A stretch of DNA of 64,000 bases. It comes from Streptomyces echinatus (GTDB lineage: Bacteria > Actinomycetota > Actinomycetes > Streptomycetales > Streptomycetaceae). Both the position numbers and the translations under genes were made by a program. The stretch is taken from NCBI RefSeq assembly GCF_014203595.1, contig NZ_JACHJK010000015.1, forward strand, positions 186,001 through 250,000. Reading direction: 5' to 3'. This document shows, piece after piece, positions 25,324 to 33,416 of the stretch; position 1 is the stretch's first letter; each line of letters begins with the position of its first letter. The notes under the pieces are model-generated. The model searched no databases, was not told the DNA's origin, and saw only the letters and a program-made list of their open reading frames with translations.

Positions 25324-26811
25324 ATGGCCGATCCCAAGGGGTTCATGACCACGCCGCGCCAGGAGTGGCCGCGGCGGCCCGTCGAGCAGCGGGTGCGGGA
25401 CTGGGACGAGGTGTACGTCCCGGGAGCGCTGCTGCCCATCATCAGCAAGCAGGCCGACCGCTGCATGGACTGCGGCGTCCCGTTCTGTCACCAGGCCTGC
25501 CCGCTGGGAAACCTCATCCCCGAGTGGAACGACCTGGTCTCACGGGAGGACTGGCGGGCCGCGAGCGACCGGCTGCACGCCACCAACAATTTCCCCGAGT
25601 TCACCGGCAGGCTGTGCCCGGCGCCGTGCGAGGCGGGGTGTGTACTGGCGATCAACCAGCCGGCCGTCACCATCAAGAACGTCGAGTGCGCCATCGCGGA
25701 CAAGGCGTGGGAGGAGGGGTTCACTCCGGCCCGGCCGCCCGAGCGGCTGTCCGGGAAGACGGTCGCCGTCGTCGGCTCCGGGCCCACCGGACTGGCCGCG
25801 GCGCAGCAGCTGACCCGGGCCGGGCACACGGTCGCGGTGTACGAGAAGGACGATCGGATCGGCGGGCTGATGCGGTACGGCATCCCCGAGTTCAAGATGG
25901 AGAAGCGGCATCTGGAACGGCGCATCGAGCAGATGCGGGCCGAGGGGACGAAGTTCCGTACCTCGACGGCGGTCGGCCGGGACGTTCCGGCGGAGGAGCT
26001 GCGCACCCGGTACGACGCGGTGGTGATCGCGACGGGTGCGACGGCGTGGCGGGAACTCCAGGTGCCGGGCCGCGCGTTGAACGGGATACACCAGGCGATG
26101 GAGTATCTGCCGCTTTCGAACCGGGTGCGTGAGGGGGATCTGGAGGCTTCGCCGCTGTCGGCGGCCGGCAAGCACGTGGTGATCGTGGGCGGCGGGGACA
26201 CCGGCGCGGACTGTCTGGGCACCGCGGTGCGCGAGGGGGCCGCGTCCGTGAGCCAGCTGGACATCTACGCGCAGCCGGACACGGAGCGCGACGAGGACAG
26301 CGAGCCGTGGCCGACGTACCCGAAGATCTACCGGCTGTCGGCCGCGCACGAGGAGGCGGGGGAGCTGCGGACGGCGCCGGCGGCGGACGCGGACGCGCGG
26401 CTGTTCGCGGCGTCCACACTGCGCTTCACGGGGGACGAGAGGGGGTGGGTGCGGTCACTGCATCTGGTGGAGGTGGACGAGCGGCGGGTTCCGGTGCCGG
26501 ACACCGGGCGGACGCTCCCGGCCGACCTGGTGCTGCTCGCCCTCGGGTTCTCCGGGCCCACGCGGGAGGACGGGCTGATCGACCAGTTGGGGCTGGCGCT
26601 GCGGCCGCGCGGCACGATCGCCCGGGACGACGGCTTCGCGACCAACGTCCCCGGGGTGTTCGCCGCCGGTGACGCGGCGCGCGGGCAGTCGCTCATCGTG
26701 TGGGCGATAGCGGAGGGACGGGCGGTCGCGGCGGCCGTCGACCGCTATCTGACGGGGCGTTCCCGGCTCCCGGCCCCGATCACGCCCACGGACCGGCCGA
26801 TGGTGGTCTGA
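25324..26811 (+). CDS. gltD: GltD-type FAD/NADPH oxidoreductase (glutamate synthase beta-like)
   Basis: A 495-aa flavoprotein that passes electrons from NADPH through FAD and Fe-S clusters. N-terminal cysteines CMDCGVPFCHQACPLGN and CPAPCEAGC bind two [4Fe-4S] clusters. VAVVGSGPTGLAAAQQLTRAG binds FAD, VIVGGGDTGADCLG binds NADPH, and GVFAAGDAARGQSLIVWAI is the C-terminal flavin motif. These match the small subunit of glutamate synthase. No gltB lies beside it, although GltD normally needs GltB; it may pair with a distant gltB or be an orphan serving another Fe-S acceptor. GAGGAAG precedes the ATG. It is convergent with the AhpD-like gene. Confidence 0.9.
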   Translation: MADPKGFMTTPRQEWPRRPVEQRVRDWDEVYVPGALLPIISKQADRCMDCGVPFCHQACPLGNLIPEWNDLVSREDWRAASDRLHATNNFPEFTGRLCPAPCEAGCVLAINQPAVTIKNVECAIADKAWEEGFTPARPPERLSGKTVAVVGSGPTGLAAAQQLTRAGHTVAVYEKDDRIGGLMRYGIPEFKMEKRHLERRIEQMRAEGTKFRTSTAVGRDVPAEELRTRYDAVVIATGATAWRELQVPGRALNGIHQAMEYLPLSNRVREGDLEASPLSAAGKHVVIVGGGDTGADCLGTAVREGAASVSQLDIYAQPDTERDEDSEPWPTYPKIYRLSAAHEEAGELRTAPAADADARLFAASTLRFTGDERGWVRSLHLVEVDERRVPVPDTGRTLPADLVLLALGFSGPTREDGLIDQLGLALRPRGTIARDDGFATNVPGVFAAGDAARGQSLIVWAIAEGRAVAAAVDRYLTGRSRLPAPITPTDRPMVV

Positions 26812-26840
26812 GCCGTGCCCGAGGGGTCGGGGCGGGCCGG

Positions 26841-26865
26841 GGCCACCGCCGCCGGCGGGGTGGTC
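26841..26865. terminator. Imperfect hairpin between convergent gltD and AhpD-like genes
   Basis: GGCCACCGCC pairs imperfectly with GGCGGGGTGGTC across a short GCCGCC segment. It reaches into the last bases of the minus-strand gene. Position between convergent genes suggests shared termination. Confidence 0.4.
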
Positions 26866-27382
26866 AGGCGGTGCGCTCGTCCGTGCCCGCGATCTTCCCC
26901 GTGGCGAGGGCGACGCGGTTCCACGTGTTGATCGCGAGGATCAGGGAGAGTACCTGAGCCAGTTCCTCTTCCTCGAACCGCGCGGCGGCCTCGGCGTAGA
27001 CGGCGTCGGGAACGCCGCCGTCGGCGACGAGGGTCACCGCCTCCGTCAGGGCGAGGGCGGCCTGTTCCTTCGGAGTGAAGAAGTGCCGGGCCTCGCGCCA
27101 GACGGCGACCATGTGGAGCCGGTCCTCGCTCTCGCCTGCCTTGCGGGCGTCGTTGGTGTGCATGTGCAGGCAGTAGGCGCAGTGGTTGAGGTGGGAGGCG
27201 CGGATCTGGATCAGTTCGACCAGGGCCGGGTCGAGGCCGGCGCGGGCGGCGGCGTCGAGGCCGATGATCGCGCGGAAGACCTTCGGTGCGGACTTGGCGA
27301 AGTCCAGGCGGCTGCGGACGGCCTCGGCGGCGGCGATCCCGGTGGTGATGTCGGTGGCGGCGGCGTTCGTGTTCGTCGTCAT
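26864..27382 (-). CDS. Carboxymuconolactone decarboxylase/AhpD-like protein
   Basis: A 172-aa protein of the AhpD-like superfamily. The peroxidase-type motif EXXXXXXXCXXCXXXH is complete: LVELIQIRASHLNHCAYCLHMHTNDARK. Such proteins reduce peroxides or other substrates with low-molecular thiols or act as alkylhydroperoxidase partners; actual specificity is unknown. Threonine/alanine-rich first 15 residues are probably disordered. It is divergent from, and only 46 bp away from, the MocR regulator gene, which probably controls it. A TAGATT -10 box lies six bases before the ATG, so the transcript may be leaderless. Confidence 0.9.
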   Translation of the reverse strand: MTTNTNAAATDITTGIAAAEAVRSRLDFAKSAPKVFRAIIGLDAAARAGLDPALVELIQIRASHLNHCAYCLHMHTNDARKAGESEDRLHMVAVWREARHFFTPKEQAALALTEAVTLVADGGVPDAVYAEAAARFEEEELAQVLSLILAINTWNRVALATGKIAGTDERTA

Positions 27383-27428
27383 GCCTTGAATCTACGAGGC
27401 GGAAAGACCGGTTGTAGGGTGCATCTCC
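27383..27428. promoter_or_regulatory. 46-bp shared promoter region, AhpD-like / MocR pair
   Basis: Minus strand: TAGATT (complement of 27389-27394) is six bases from the ATG at 27382. Plus strand: TAGGGT (27415-27420) is eight bases from the ATG at 27429. Both mRNAs are therefore predicted to have little or no leader, and their promoters must overlap, so one bound regulator could affect both genes. Confidence 0.5.
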
Positions 27429-28901
27429 ATGATGGAATCATGGGTCAATTCAGCGGAGCGGGTCGGGTCCGACCTGCATCTGGAGCTGTCGGGACCCGGG
27501 AGCCGGCGGGCGGCGCTGACCGGGGCGCTGCGGGAGGCCGTGCGCAGCGGCCGACTGGCGCCGGGCACCCGGCTGCCCCCGTACCGGTCGCTCGCCGCCG
27601 ACCTGGGCGTGGCCCGCAACACGGTGGCCGACGCCTACGCGGAACTGGTCGCGGAGGGCTGGCTGACCGCCCGGCAGGGTTCCGGGACCCGGGTCGCCAT
27701 GGGGCTGCCTTCCACGGCTTCCGGGCCGTGGCGGAAGGCCGGGCCGTCGCGGCAGAACCCGCGGACGCCCGTGCGGGCGCCGCTGCGCGCGCGGGGCCCG
27801 CGGCACGACCTGCGGCAGGGCACGCCGGACGCGTCGGCCTTCCCGCGGGCCGCCTGGACGGCCTCGTACCGCCGGGCGCTGCAGGCGGCGCCGAGCGAGG
27901 CGTTCGGGCCGGGCGATCCCGCCGGGCGCCTGGAGCTGCGCCAGGCACTGACCGAATACCTGGCACGCGCGCGTGGGGTGCGTACCGAGCCGGACCGGAT
28001 CGTGATCTGCTCGGGCTTCGCGCACGCGCTGCGGCTCCTCTTCGGCCGGGGCACGAAGGACGGGCCGGCCGCGGGCGGGGTGCTGCGCGGTCCGCTCGGC
28101 GTGGAGGCGTACGGGCTGGGCTTCCACCGTGATCTGCTCGCGGCGGCAGGGACACGCACCGTACCGCTGCCGCTCGACGAGGACGGGGCGCGGGTGGAGG
28201 GGCTCGGGCGCGAGCGGGCCGTGCTGCTGACGCCCGCGCACCAGTTCCCGACCGGCGGCCCGCTGCACCCGGAACGCCGGGCGGCGGTGATCGACTGGGC
28301 ACGCGCGCGGGGGGCGGTGGTGCTGGAGGACGACTACGACGGCGAGTTCCGCTACGACCGGCGGCCCGTGGGCGCGCTGCAGGGTCTCGATCCGGAGCGG
28401 GTGATCCACATCGGGTCGGTCAGCAAGAGTCTGTCACCGGCACTGCGGCTGGGCTGGATGGTCCTGCCGCAGCACTGTGTCCAGCCGGTGCTGGCGGCGA
28501 AGGGCGAGCGGGAGGCGTGGGCGAGCGTCCTGGACCAGCTCGCTCTCGCGGACTTCGTCGCCTGTGGGTCGTACGACCGTCATGTGCGGCGCATGCGGCA
28601 GTCGTACCGGCGCCGGCGTGACCGGCTCGTCGCCGCGCTCGCCGAACAGGCGCCGCACATCGAGGTGACGGGCATCGCGGCGGGGCTGCACGCCGTGCTG
28701 CGGCTGCCGCCCGGCACGGAACGGTCGACGGTGAAGGCCGCCAGGTGGCAGGGCGTCGCCCTCGACGGTCTCGCCGCGTTCCGGCATCCGCAGAGCCCGA
28801 CGGCCGTCGGCGACGGACTGGTGGTGGGGTACGCGACCCCGGCCGAACACGCCTACGGGGCCGCCCTGGAGGCGCTGTGCGAGGCGCTCCCGCCGGCGTG
28901 A
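27429..28901 (+). CDS. MocR/GntR-family transcription regulator with aminotransferase-like domain
   Basis: A 490-aa regulator: residues 10-90 form a GntR winged helix (LREAVRSGRLAPGTRLPPYR, LAADLGVARNTVADAYAEL), and residues 120-490 a fold-type I aminotransferase domain with the PLP Lys in HIGSVSKSLSPALRLGW. PLP-bound MocR proteins usually sense a vitamin B6 vitamer or an amino compound and control a divergent gene. Here the divergent neighbour is the AhpD-like gene; such pairing is frequent in actinobacteria. The first of two adjacent ATG codons is used. Effector unknown. Confidence 0.93.
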   Translation: MMESWVNSAERVGSDLHLELSGPGSRRAALTGALREAVRSGRLAPGTRLPPYRSLAADLGVARNTVADAYAELVAEGWLTARQGSGTRVAMGLPSTASGPWRKAGPSRQNPRTPVRAPLRARGPRHDLRQGTPDASAFPRAAWTASYRRALQAAPSEAFGPGDPAGRLELRQALTEYLARARGVRTEPDRIVICSGFAHALRLLFGRGTKDGPAAGGVLRGPLGVEAYGLGFHRDLLAAAGTRTVPLPLDEDGARVEGLGRERAVLLTPAHQFPTGGPLHPERRAAVIDWARARGAVVLEDDYDGEFRYDRRPVGALQGLDPERVIHIGSVSKSLSPALRLGWMVLPQHCVQPVLAAKGEREAWASVLDQLALADFVACGSYDRHVRRMRQSYRRRRDRLVAALAEQAPHIEVTGIAAGLHAVLRLPPGTERSTVKAARWQGVALDGLAAFRHPQSPTAVGDGLVVGYATPAEHAYGAALEALCEALPPA

Positions 28902-29270
28902 GCCCGGGGGAACGGGTGCCCTGACGTCCCGCAACGGGGCCCGCACGGGCGGGCCGGCCGCGGGACAGGCGCGGGCCGGTTCAGAGATCGGGGATCGGCG
29001 GCGGTGACGTGAACACCCGCGTGCCGATGACCGGCGTCGAAGCCGGGCACGGCATTGATCCGGCCTGCCGGAGTGGTACCGGCCGGCCGGGGGGTAGCGA
29101 GTACTGACGAAGGAAGGATCCGCTGCCTGCGCACCTGAACCGGGAACCACCGTAGGCGGAGCGCACGTGCCACGCAGCCCGATTTCGCGGGCGTGCCACG
29201 GCTCACGCCCCACCGCCGGCTCACGGCCGGCGCGCCACCGCCGTCCTGCCGCTCACGCGTCCCCGCCGGC
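28902..29270 (+). other. 369-bp gene-free stretch with a duplicated gene tail
   Basis: No coding frame is supported. The right third holds a 30-bp direct repeat: 29213-29242 and 29263-29292, differing at about three positions, each containing CCGGCTCACGG and GCGCGCCACCGC. The second copy is the 3' end of the methyltransferase gene, so the first is a decayed copy of it. Confidence 0.7.
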
Positions 29271-30080
29271 TCACGGCTTGCGCGCCACCGCTCCGTACCC
29301 CGGAATGACGCCGTCGTCCTGGCCGGGCACCGGTTCGCCCAGTTCGGGATGCCACTGGTGCACGACCCGCACGCCGGGGTCGACCAGTTCGAGGCCGGTG
29401 AAGAAGCGGGCGACCTCCTCACGGGTGCGCAGGGCGAGGGTGATGCCGGCGGTCTTCAGGTTCTCGGTGGCCGTCGCCGACTCCTCGGGGGTGAAGTCGG
29501 CGGTGGCGTGGGTCATCATCAGGTAGCTGCCGGACGGCAGGGCGGACAGCAGCCGGGAGACGAGGTCGTGGGCGCCGTCCTCGTCGGAGATGAAGTGCAG
29601 CAGGGCGACGAGGGAGAGGGCGACCGGCCGGCCGAGGTCCAGGATCCGCCCGGCGCCTTCGATGATCGCGCCCGGGTCGCGCACGTCGGCCTGGAGATAC
29701 TCGGTGACACCCTCCGGGGTGCTGCGCAGCAGGGCGGCCGCGTGGGCCAGCACGATCGGGTCGTTGTCGCAGTAGACGACCCGGGCGTCGGGCGCGATCC
29801 GCTGGGCGACCTGGTGCAGGTTCGGCTCGGTGGGTATGCCGGTGCCGACGTCCAGGAACTGCCGTACGCCCTGCTGGGCCAGCCAGCGCGTGGCGCGGTG
29901 CATGAACGCGCGGTTGACCCGGGCCATCACCGGCACCCGGGGCTCCAGGGCCAGCATCTGCCGGCCCATCGCCTCGTCGACGGGGTAGTTGTCCTTGCCG
30001 CCGAGGTACCAGTCGTACATCCGCGCGGGATGCGGCTTGCTGGTGTCGATCCCGATGGCCGTCGTGTCCTGGCCTGTCAT
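29271..30080 (-). CDS. SAM-dependent methyltransferase, SAV2177/DUF574 family
   Basis: A 269-aa methyltransferase of the actinobacterial S-adenosyl methyltransferase family (Methyltransf_19 type). Characteristic sequence is PHPARMYDWYLGGKDNYPVD near the N-terminus, then RFLDVGTGI-like QFLDVGTGIPTEPNLHQVAQ and VVYCDNDPIVLAHAAALL for SAM. The family is very numerous in Streptomyces and commonly sits next to DUF397/XRE regulator pairs, as here; target unknown. ATG 30080 begins TGQDTTAIGIDTSKPHP. Upstream DNA is AT-rich for this genome (GACAAAAACC on the plus strand), suggesting its own promoter. The last codons lie inside a 30-bp direct repeat. Confidence 0.9.
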   Translation of the reverse strand: MTGQDTTAIGIDTSKPHPARMYDWYLGGKDNYPVDEAMGRQMLALEPRVPVMARVNRAFMHRATRWLAQQGVRQFLDVGTGIPTEPNLHQVAQRIAPDARVVYCDNDPIVLAHAAALLRSTPEGVTEYLQADVRDPGAIIEGAGRILDLGRPVALSLVALLHFISDEDGAHDLVSRLLSALPSGSYLMMTHATADFTPEESATATENLKTAGITLALRTREEVARFFTGLELVDPGVRVVHQWHPELGEPVPGQDDGVIPGYGAVARKP

Positions 30081-30192
30081 GCGGCACTCCGTAAGCGTCG
30101 GACACACTGGAAGATCAAGTCACTGACACGATAAGGAAGTTGAGCAAAAGACAAAAACCGTCCACGGCCCCGGTGCCCGGCCACGGATGTGT

Positions 30193-30447
30193 TCAGGACA
30201 GCAGGAAGTCGGCCTCCCCGGCTTTGGCGCCCTCGATGAAGGCGGTCATCTCGTCCCTGGTGTAGATCAGCGCCGGCCCGTCCGGGTCGGTCGACTGGCG
30301 CACCGCGATCCGGCCGTCGGCCAGCTTCATCGCCTCCAGGCAGTTCCCTCCGTTGCCGCCGCTCCAGGGCTTGTGCCACCCCTCGCTGCCCAACTCCCGT
30401 GCGGGCATGCCGTTGTAGACGCGTCCGCGCGGCCTGATGCGGTCCAT
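30193..30447 (-). CDS. DUF397 domain-containing protein
   Basis: An 84-aa protein of the DUF397 family. Core features are WHKPWSGGNGGNCLEAMKLADG, IAVRQSTDPDGPALIYTRDE and FIEGAKAGEADFLL. In Streptomyces these small proteins are nearly always encoded next to an XRE/DUF5753 regulator and are thought to antagonise it, as in BldB/WhiJ-like systems; that role is inferred from context. Its ATG directly follows the TGA of the XRE gene, and its SD (GAGGAG) lies inside the XRE coding sequence, so the two are tightly coupled. Confidence 0.9.
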   Translation of the reverse strand: MDRIRPRGRVYNGMPARELGSEGWHKPWSGGNGGNCLEAMKLADGRIAVRQSTDPDGPALIYTRDEMTAFIEGAKAGEADFLLS

Positions 30448-31308
30448 TCACAGCTCCTCGCGGAGATCCCGGAGGATCTCCTTCGTGCGTTGTGCCGTTG
30501 CGGCCTGCGCCGCCATGCGGTCCATGACCTCCAGGTGGGTCGCCACCTCGGTGCGCGCGTCCAGGTAGACGGCGCCGGTCAGGTACTCGCTGTAGACCAT
30601 GTCCGGCAGTTCTGACATGGCAAATCGGAACAGCACGAAGGGCCCGTACGTTCCCGGGTGCGGCCCGTCGGCGAACGGGGCGACCTGGAGCGTCACATGG
30701 GCCAGCCTCGTGGCCTCGAGCAACTTGTCGATCTGCGCGCGCATCACCTCCGGTCCGCCGACCGGGCGGCGCAGGGCGGTCTCGTCCATCACCGCCCAGA
30801 AGCGGGGGGCGTCGGGGCGGGTGAGCAGGTCCTGGCGTTGCATGCGCAGCGCGACATGCCGCTCGATGTCCTCCGGGCTCGTCTGGCCGATGGCACCGGA
30901 CTTCAGCACGGCGCGGGCGTAGTCCTCGGTCTGCAGCAGGCCGGGGACGAAGTGCGGCTCGTAGGAGCGGATGAGACCGGCCGCGCCCTCGAGACTGACG
31001 TACATCGAGAACCAGTTCGGCAGGATGTCGTGGAACCGCTGCCACCAGCCGGGCCGGTTCGCCTCCTCGGCCAGCTGGACGAAGAGCTCGGCCTCGTCCT
31101 CGGGGACGCCGTACGCCTTCAGCAGCAGTTGCAGGTAGGGGATTTTGAGGGCGACCTCGGCCATCTCCATGCGGCGGACGGTGGCGGGAGCCACGCGGAG
31201 GACGCGGGCGGCCTCCTCACGCTTCAGACCGGCGCGTTCCCGCAGGTCCAGCAGGCGCCGGCCGAGGACCACCTGGCCCACCGTCGGCGCGGACCGCGGT
31301 TCGCTCAC
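30448..31308 (-). CDS. XRE-family regulator with DUF5753 C-terminal domain
   Basis: A 286-aa regulator. Residues 10-65 form an XRE helix-turn-helix (LGRRLLDLRERAGLKREEAA, RVLRVAPATVRRMEMAEVAL); the rest is the DUF5753 domain, with RSYEPHFVPGLLQTEDYARA and the end YLTGAVYLDARTEVATH typical. Such regulators work with DUF397 partners in Streptomyces development and antibiotic control. GTG 31308 is set by GGAGG on the minus strand; a longer frame would start with a glycine run. It is divergent from the HATPase gene; paired CATTCGAAG repeats upstream (31364-31384) are candidate autoregulatory sites. Confidence 0.92.
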   Translation of the reverse strand: MSEPRSAPTVGQVVLGRRLLDLRERAGLKREEAARVLRVAPATVRRMEMAEVALKIPYLQLLLKAYGVPEDEAELFVQLAEEANRPGWWQRFHDILPNWFSMYVSLEGAAGLIRSYEPHFVPGLLQTEDYARAVLKSGAIGQTSPEDIERHVALRMQRQDLLTRPDAPRFWAVMDETALRRPVGGPEVMRAQIDKLLEATRLAHVTLQVAPFADGPHPGTYGPFVLFRFAMSELPDMVYSEYLTGAVYLDARTEVATHLEVMDRMAAQAATAQRTKEILRDLREEL

Positions 31309-31363
31309 GCTCCCACCTCCACCGTAAGCCTCCACCGAAGGATTCCTGACAGCCCTACGGCGC

Positions 31364-31384
31364 CATTCGAAGGTTCATTCGAAG
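31364..31384. promoter_or_regulatory. Direct repeat CATTCGAAG, candidate XRE operator
   Basis: CATTCGAAG at 31364-31372 and again at 31376-31384, a 12-bp period (about one helical turn), each with the TTCGAA palindrome. It lies next to a TAGGGC -10-like sequence for the XRE gene. Confidence 0.5.
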
Positions 31385-31472
31385 ATCGGGTCGGATCTCC
31401 GACGACTCCAATTGGCGCCGCGCGAGGTGCTGTTGCGTGCAGTGTGCCACGGCCTCTGACCGAGTCACACCG

Positions 31473-31493
31473 CACTCTGCAATTTTCAGAGTG
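31473..31493. promoter_or_regulatory. Perfect inverted repeat upstream of HATPase gene
   Basis: CACTCTG (31473-31479) and CAGAGTG (31487-31493) flank an AT-rich CAATTTT spacer. The 21-bp palindrome is about 40 bp before the HATPase start, an expected operator position. Its sequence differs from the CATTCGAAG repeats near the XRE gene, so a second regulator may act here. Confidence 0.6.
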
Positions 31494-31533
31494 ACTCTTG
31501 CCAAGTGTCCGCGGCAGGGAGATAGTGGCAGGC

Positions 31534-32454
31534 GTGATTCCGTCCGCGCCTTTAGGAACAGACGCCGCCGCAGACCGTTCCGGTCTCGGCGCCGACCGGG
31601 GTCCCACCGCGTCGACCGGTTCGAGCGTGGGGGAGCGAGCAGTCCCCCAGGGCGGCGCCGCCGAGCACAGGTTCCGCTTCGAGCTGGCCGCGCATCCGGG
31701 TTCCGTGGCCCGGGCGAGAAATCTGGCGCGCGCCCGGCTGTCCGGCTGGTCGGTCTGCGCGGACACCTGTGACAACGCGGCCCTGGTCGTGTCCGAACTG
31801 GTCACCAACGCGATCGTGCACACAGCGAGCAGCCGGGTCGTGTGCGAACTGCACGACCACGACGGCATGGTGCGCATAGCCGTACGAGACGAGGGCTGTG
31901 CTCCTGGCGAACCCCACCCGTCACCGCAGCGACCCGACGAGGAGCACGGGAGGGGATTGCTTCTCGTCGACGCGCTGTGCCGGGCCTGGGGTGCCCAGGA
32001 GCACGGCCCCGGCCTGCTGGTCTGGGCGGAACTGCCCCGCCGGACCGAAGCGGCCGGAGACACCGGCGAGGCGCGGTGCGACCTCGGCTGGGGTGCCCGC
32101 CCGAAGCCGGGTCGCCCGGTCGACTCCGACGAGGACCAGTCGGCCGAGGCGAGCGGGCGGTCGCCTGAGCAGCACCGGCACGGGGCGGTGGAGCGACACC
32201 GGTCCACCCGTCCGGAGCAGCACTCGCACCCCGCGCATGCCGAGCAGCAGCCGCACTCCGCGCATGCCGAGCAGCACCCGCACGCGGCGCTCCCCCAGCA
32301 GCACAGACACGCCGCACACCCCGAGCAGCATCCACACGCCACCCCCACCGAGCAGCACCGGCACGTCACGCGTCCCGAGCAGCACCGGCACACGGCGCCG
32401 GAGCGGCACCCGTACCGCGCTCCGGAGCAGCGCCCTCGCGGGGAGCGGGCGTGA
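31534..32454 (+). CDS. HATPase_c regulator with His-rich repeat tail
   Basis: A 306-aa cytoplasmic protein. Residues 50-180 are an anti-sigma-factor/RsbW-like ATPase domain: FELAAHPGSVARARNLARAR, ALVVSELVTNAIVHT (N-box), VRIAVRDEGCAPG (G1) and EEHGRGLLLVDAL (G2). Such proteins regulate sigma factors or act in conservon-like signalling. Residues 212-306 are an unusual tail: six 9-residue units starting EQH/QQH (27-bp DNA repeats from 32215) followed by 8-residue units, rich in HxH pairs and able to bind metal. GTG 31534 is a choice among several near starts. The stop overlaps the next gene (GTGA). Confidence 0.82.
   Translation: MIPSAPLGTDAAADRSGLGADRGPTASTGSSVGERAVPQGGAAEHRFRFELAAHPGSVARARNLARARLSGWSVCADTCDNAALVVSELVTNAIVHTASSRVVCELHDHDGMVRIAVRDEGCAPGEPHPSPQRPDEEHGRGLLLVDALCRAWGAQEHGPGLLVWAELPRRTEAAGDTGEARCDLGWGARPKPGRPVDSDEDQSAEASGRSPEQHRHGAVERHRSTRPEQHSHPAHAEQQPHSAHAEQHPHAALPQQHRHAAHPEQHPHATPTEQHRHVTRPEQHRHTAPERHPYRAPEQRPRGERA
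32215..32448 (+). repeat. In-frame 27-bp and 24-bp tandem repeats encoding EQHxH units
   Basis: Units start at 32215, 32242, 32269, 32296, 32323 and 32350 (27 bp each), then 32377, 32401 and 32425 (24 bp, last incomplete). Almost all begin GAGCAGCA. Period is kept in frame, so selection or slippage has preserved the protein repeat. Confidence 0.93.
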
Positions 32455-32945
32455 CGGGCGCCGGCGACGCCGGACAGCCCGGTGGCACCGGAGCCGGACA
32501 GGAGCACGTCATCGGTCCCCACATGCGTACCGGCCAGGAGCACGCCATCGGCCTGAACACCCTCGTGCGCCTGCAGCGCCGGCGCCCGGCCCCGGATCCG
32601 GGCCGTCGTCTGCCGCTGCCGGACGGCATGACGGCTCCGCTCGGCTATGACGCCGTCGCCGTGCCCGACCGCCTCGGCCCGCTCGTCGTACCCCGGTTGC
32701 CGCGGGTGGGATGCGTGTACACCGACGGTTCGCACTGGTGGTGGATCGTTCCGTCGGACTCCGACTACGCCCTGCCCTGGCCGGCCCCGGCCCAGTACGC
32801 CGCGGGCGCCCTGGTCACCGGTGCCGCCCGGCTGATCCACCGCCCCGAGGGCACGGTCCCGTACACCCCGCCGATCCCGCTGTACCTGGCCCTGTGCCGG
32901 GTGACGGACACGACTCCGGACTGGTCGCGCGCCGTATCGGCGTAA
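32451..32945 (+). CDS. Conserved hypothetical protein downstream of HATPase gene
   Basis: A 164-aa protein I do not recognise beyond a general Streptomyces type. The first 60 residues are Gly/Pro/Arg-rich; the conserved-looking part begins PLGYDAVAVPDRLGPLVVPR and continues with GCVYTDGSHWWWIVPSDSDY, ALPWPAPAQYAAGA and LIHRPEGTVPYTPPIPLYLA. No signal peptide or membrane helix is visible. GTG 32451 overlaps the stop of the HATPase gene by four bases, implying co-translation and a joint role. Codon usage is normal for the window. Confidence 0.7.
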   Translation: MTGAGDAGQPGGTGAGQEHVIGPHMRTGQEHAIGLNTLVRLQRRRPAPDPGRRLPLPDGMTAPLGYDAVAVPDRLGPLVVPRLPRVGCVYTDGSHWWWIVPSDSDYALPWPAPAQYAAGALVTGAARLIHRPEGTVPYTPPIPLYLALCRVTDTTPDWSRAVSA

Positions 32946-33416
32946 CCGCCACGCCCACCGCCACCGCCCCCGCCGGGGGTCCGCCACCACGGTCCTCGCG
33001 GGCGCACCCAGCCTCACGGCAACCACCGGTCCCCCGCCCCCAGCCTCACGGCAACCACCGGCCGCCCGGCCACATCAGCCCCACCGCCACCACCGGCCGC
33101 CCGCGCCCACCCCCGCGACCACCACCGGCCGCCCCCACCCAGCCCCGTGGCCAGTCCGCACCGCAGCGCGACCCGGGCCTCACGCACCCACCGTCACCGC
33201 GCCGGCCTCACCCAGCCGCAGTCACTGCACACGCCTCACCCACCCGCCGTCACCGGGCGCCACGCTCCGCACGCCCCCGCCGCACGACCCACGTTCGGCC
33301 GCCCACCGCCGCGGGGACCGCGCTCCCGTCGCGCCCCTCGTGCGTTCCCTCGCGCCCTGCCAAAGCGCCGCCCCGGCCGCGATAGTGGCCGTTCCGTCGC
33401 GGTCCGGGAGGTCACG
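32946..33416 (+). other. 471-bp C-rich repetitive intergenic stretch
   Basis: The plus strand is rich in C and A and very poor in G and T. CCCAGCCTCACGGCAACC followed by ACCGG occurs at 33007-33029 and 33039-33061 (32-bp period). ACCACCGGCCGCCC then recurs three times up to 33135. Frames through it give Pro/Thr/Ala or Gly/Val strings without family similarity, so I treat it as non-coding. Confidence 0.7.

Noticed and set aside
32155..32409. Minus-strand frame of repeated LLG/RVRVLLG opposite the His-rich tail
   Set aside because: Arises automatically from the plus-strand 27-bp repeats; no start context or conserved domain.
32921..33416. Possible N-terminal extension of the ABC exporter through the C-rich DNA
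   Set aside because: Extension is His/Pro/Arg-rich without similarity, and a good SD with GTG lies at 33406-33419.
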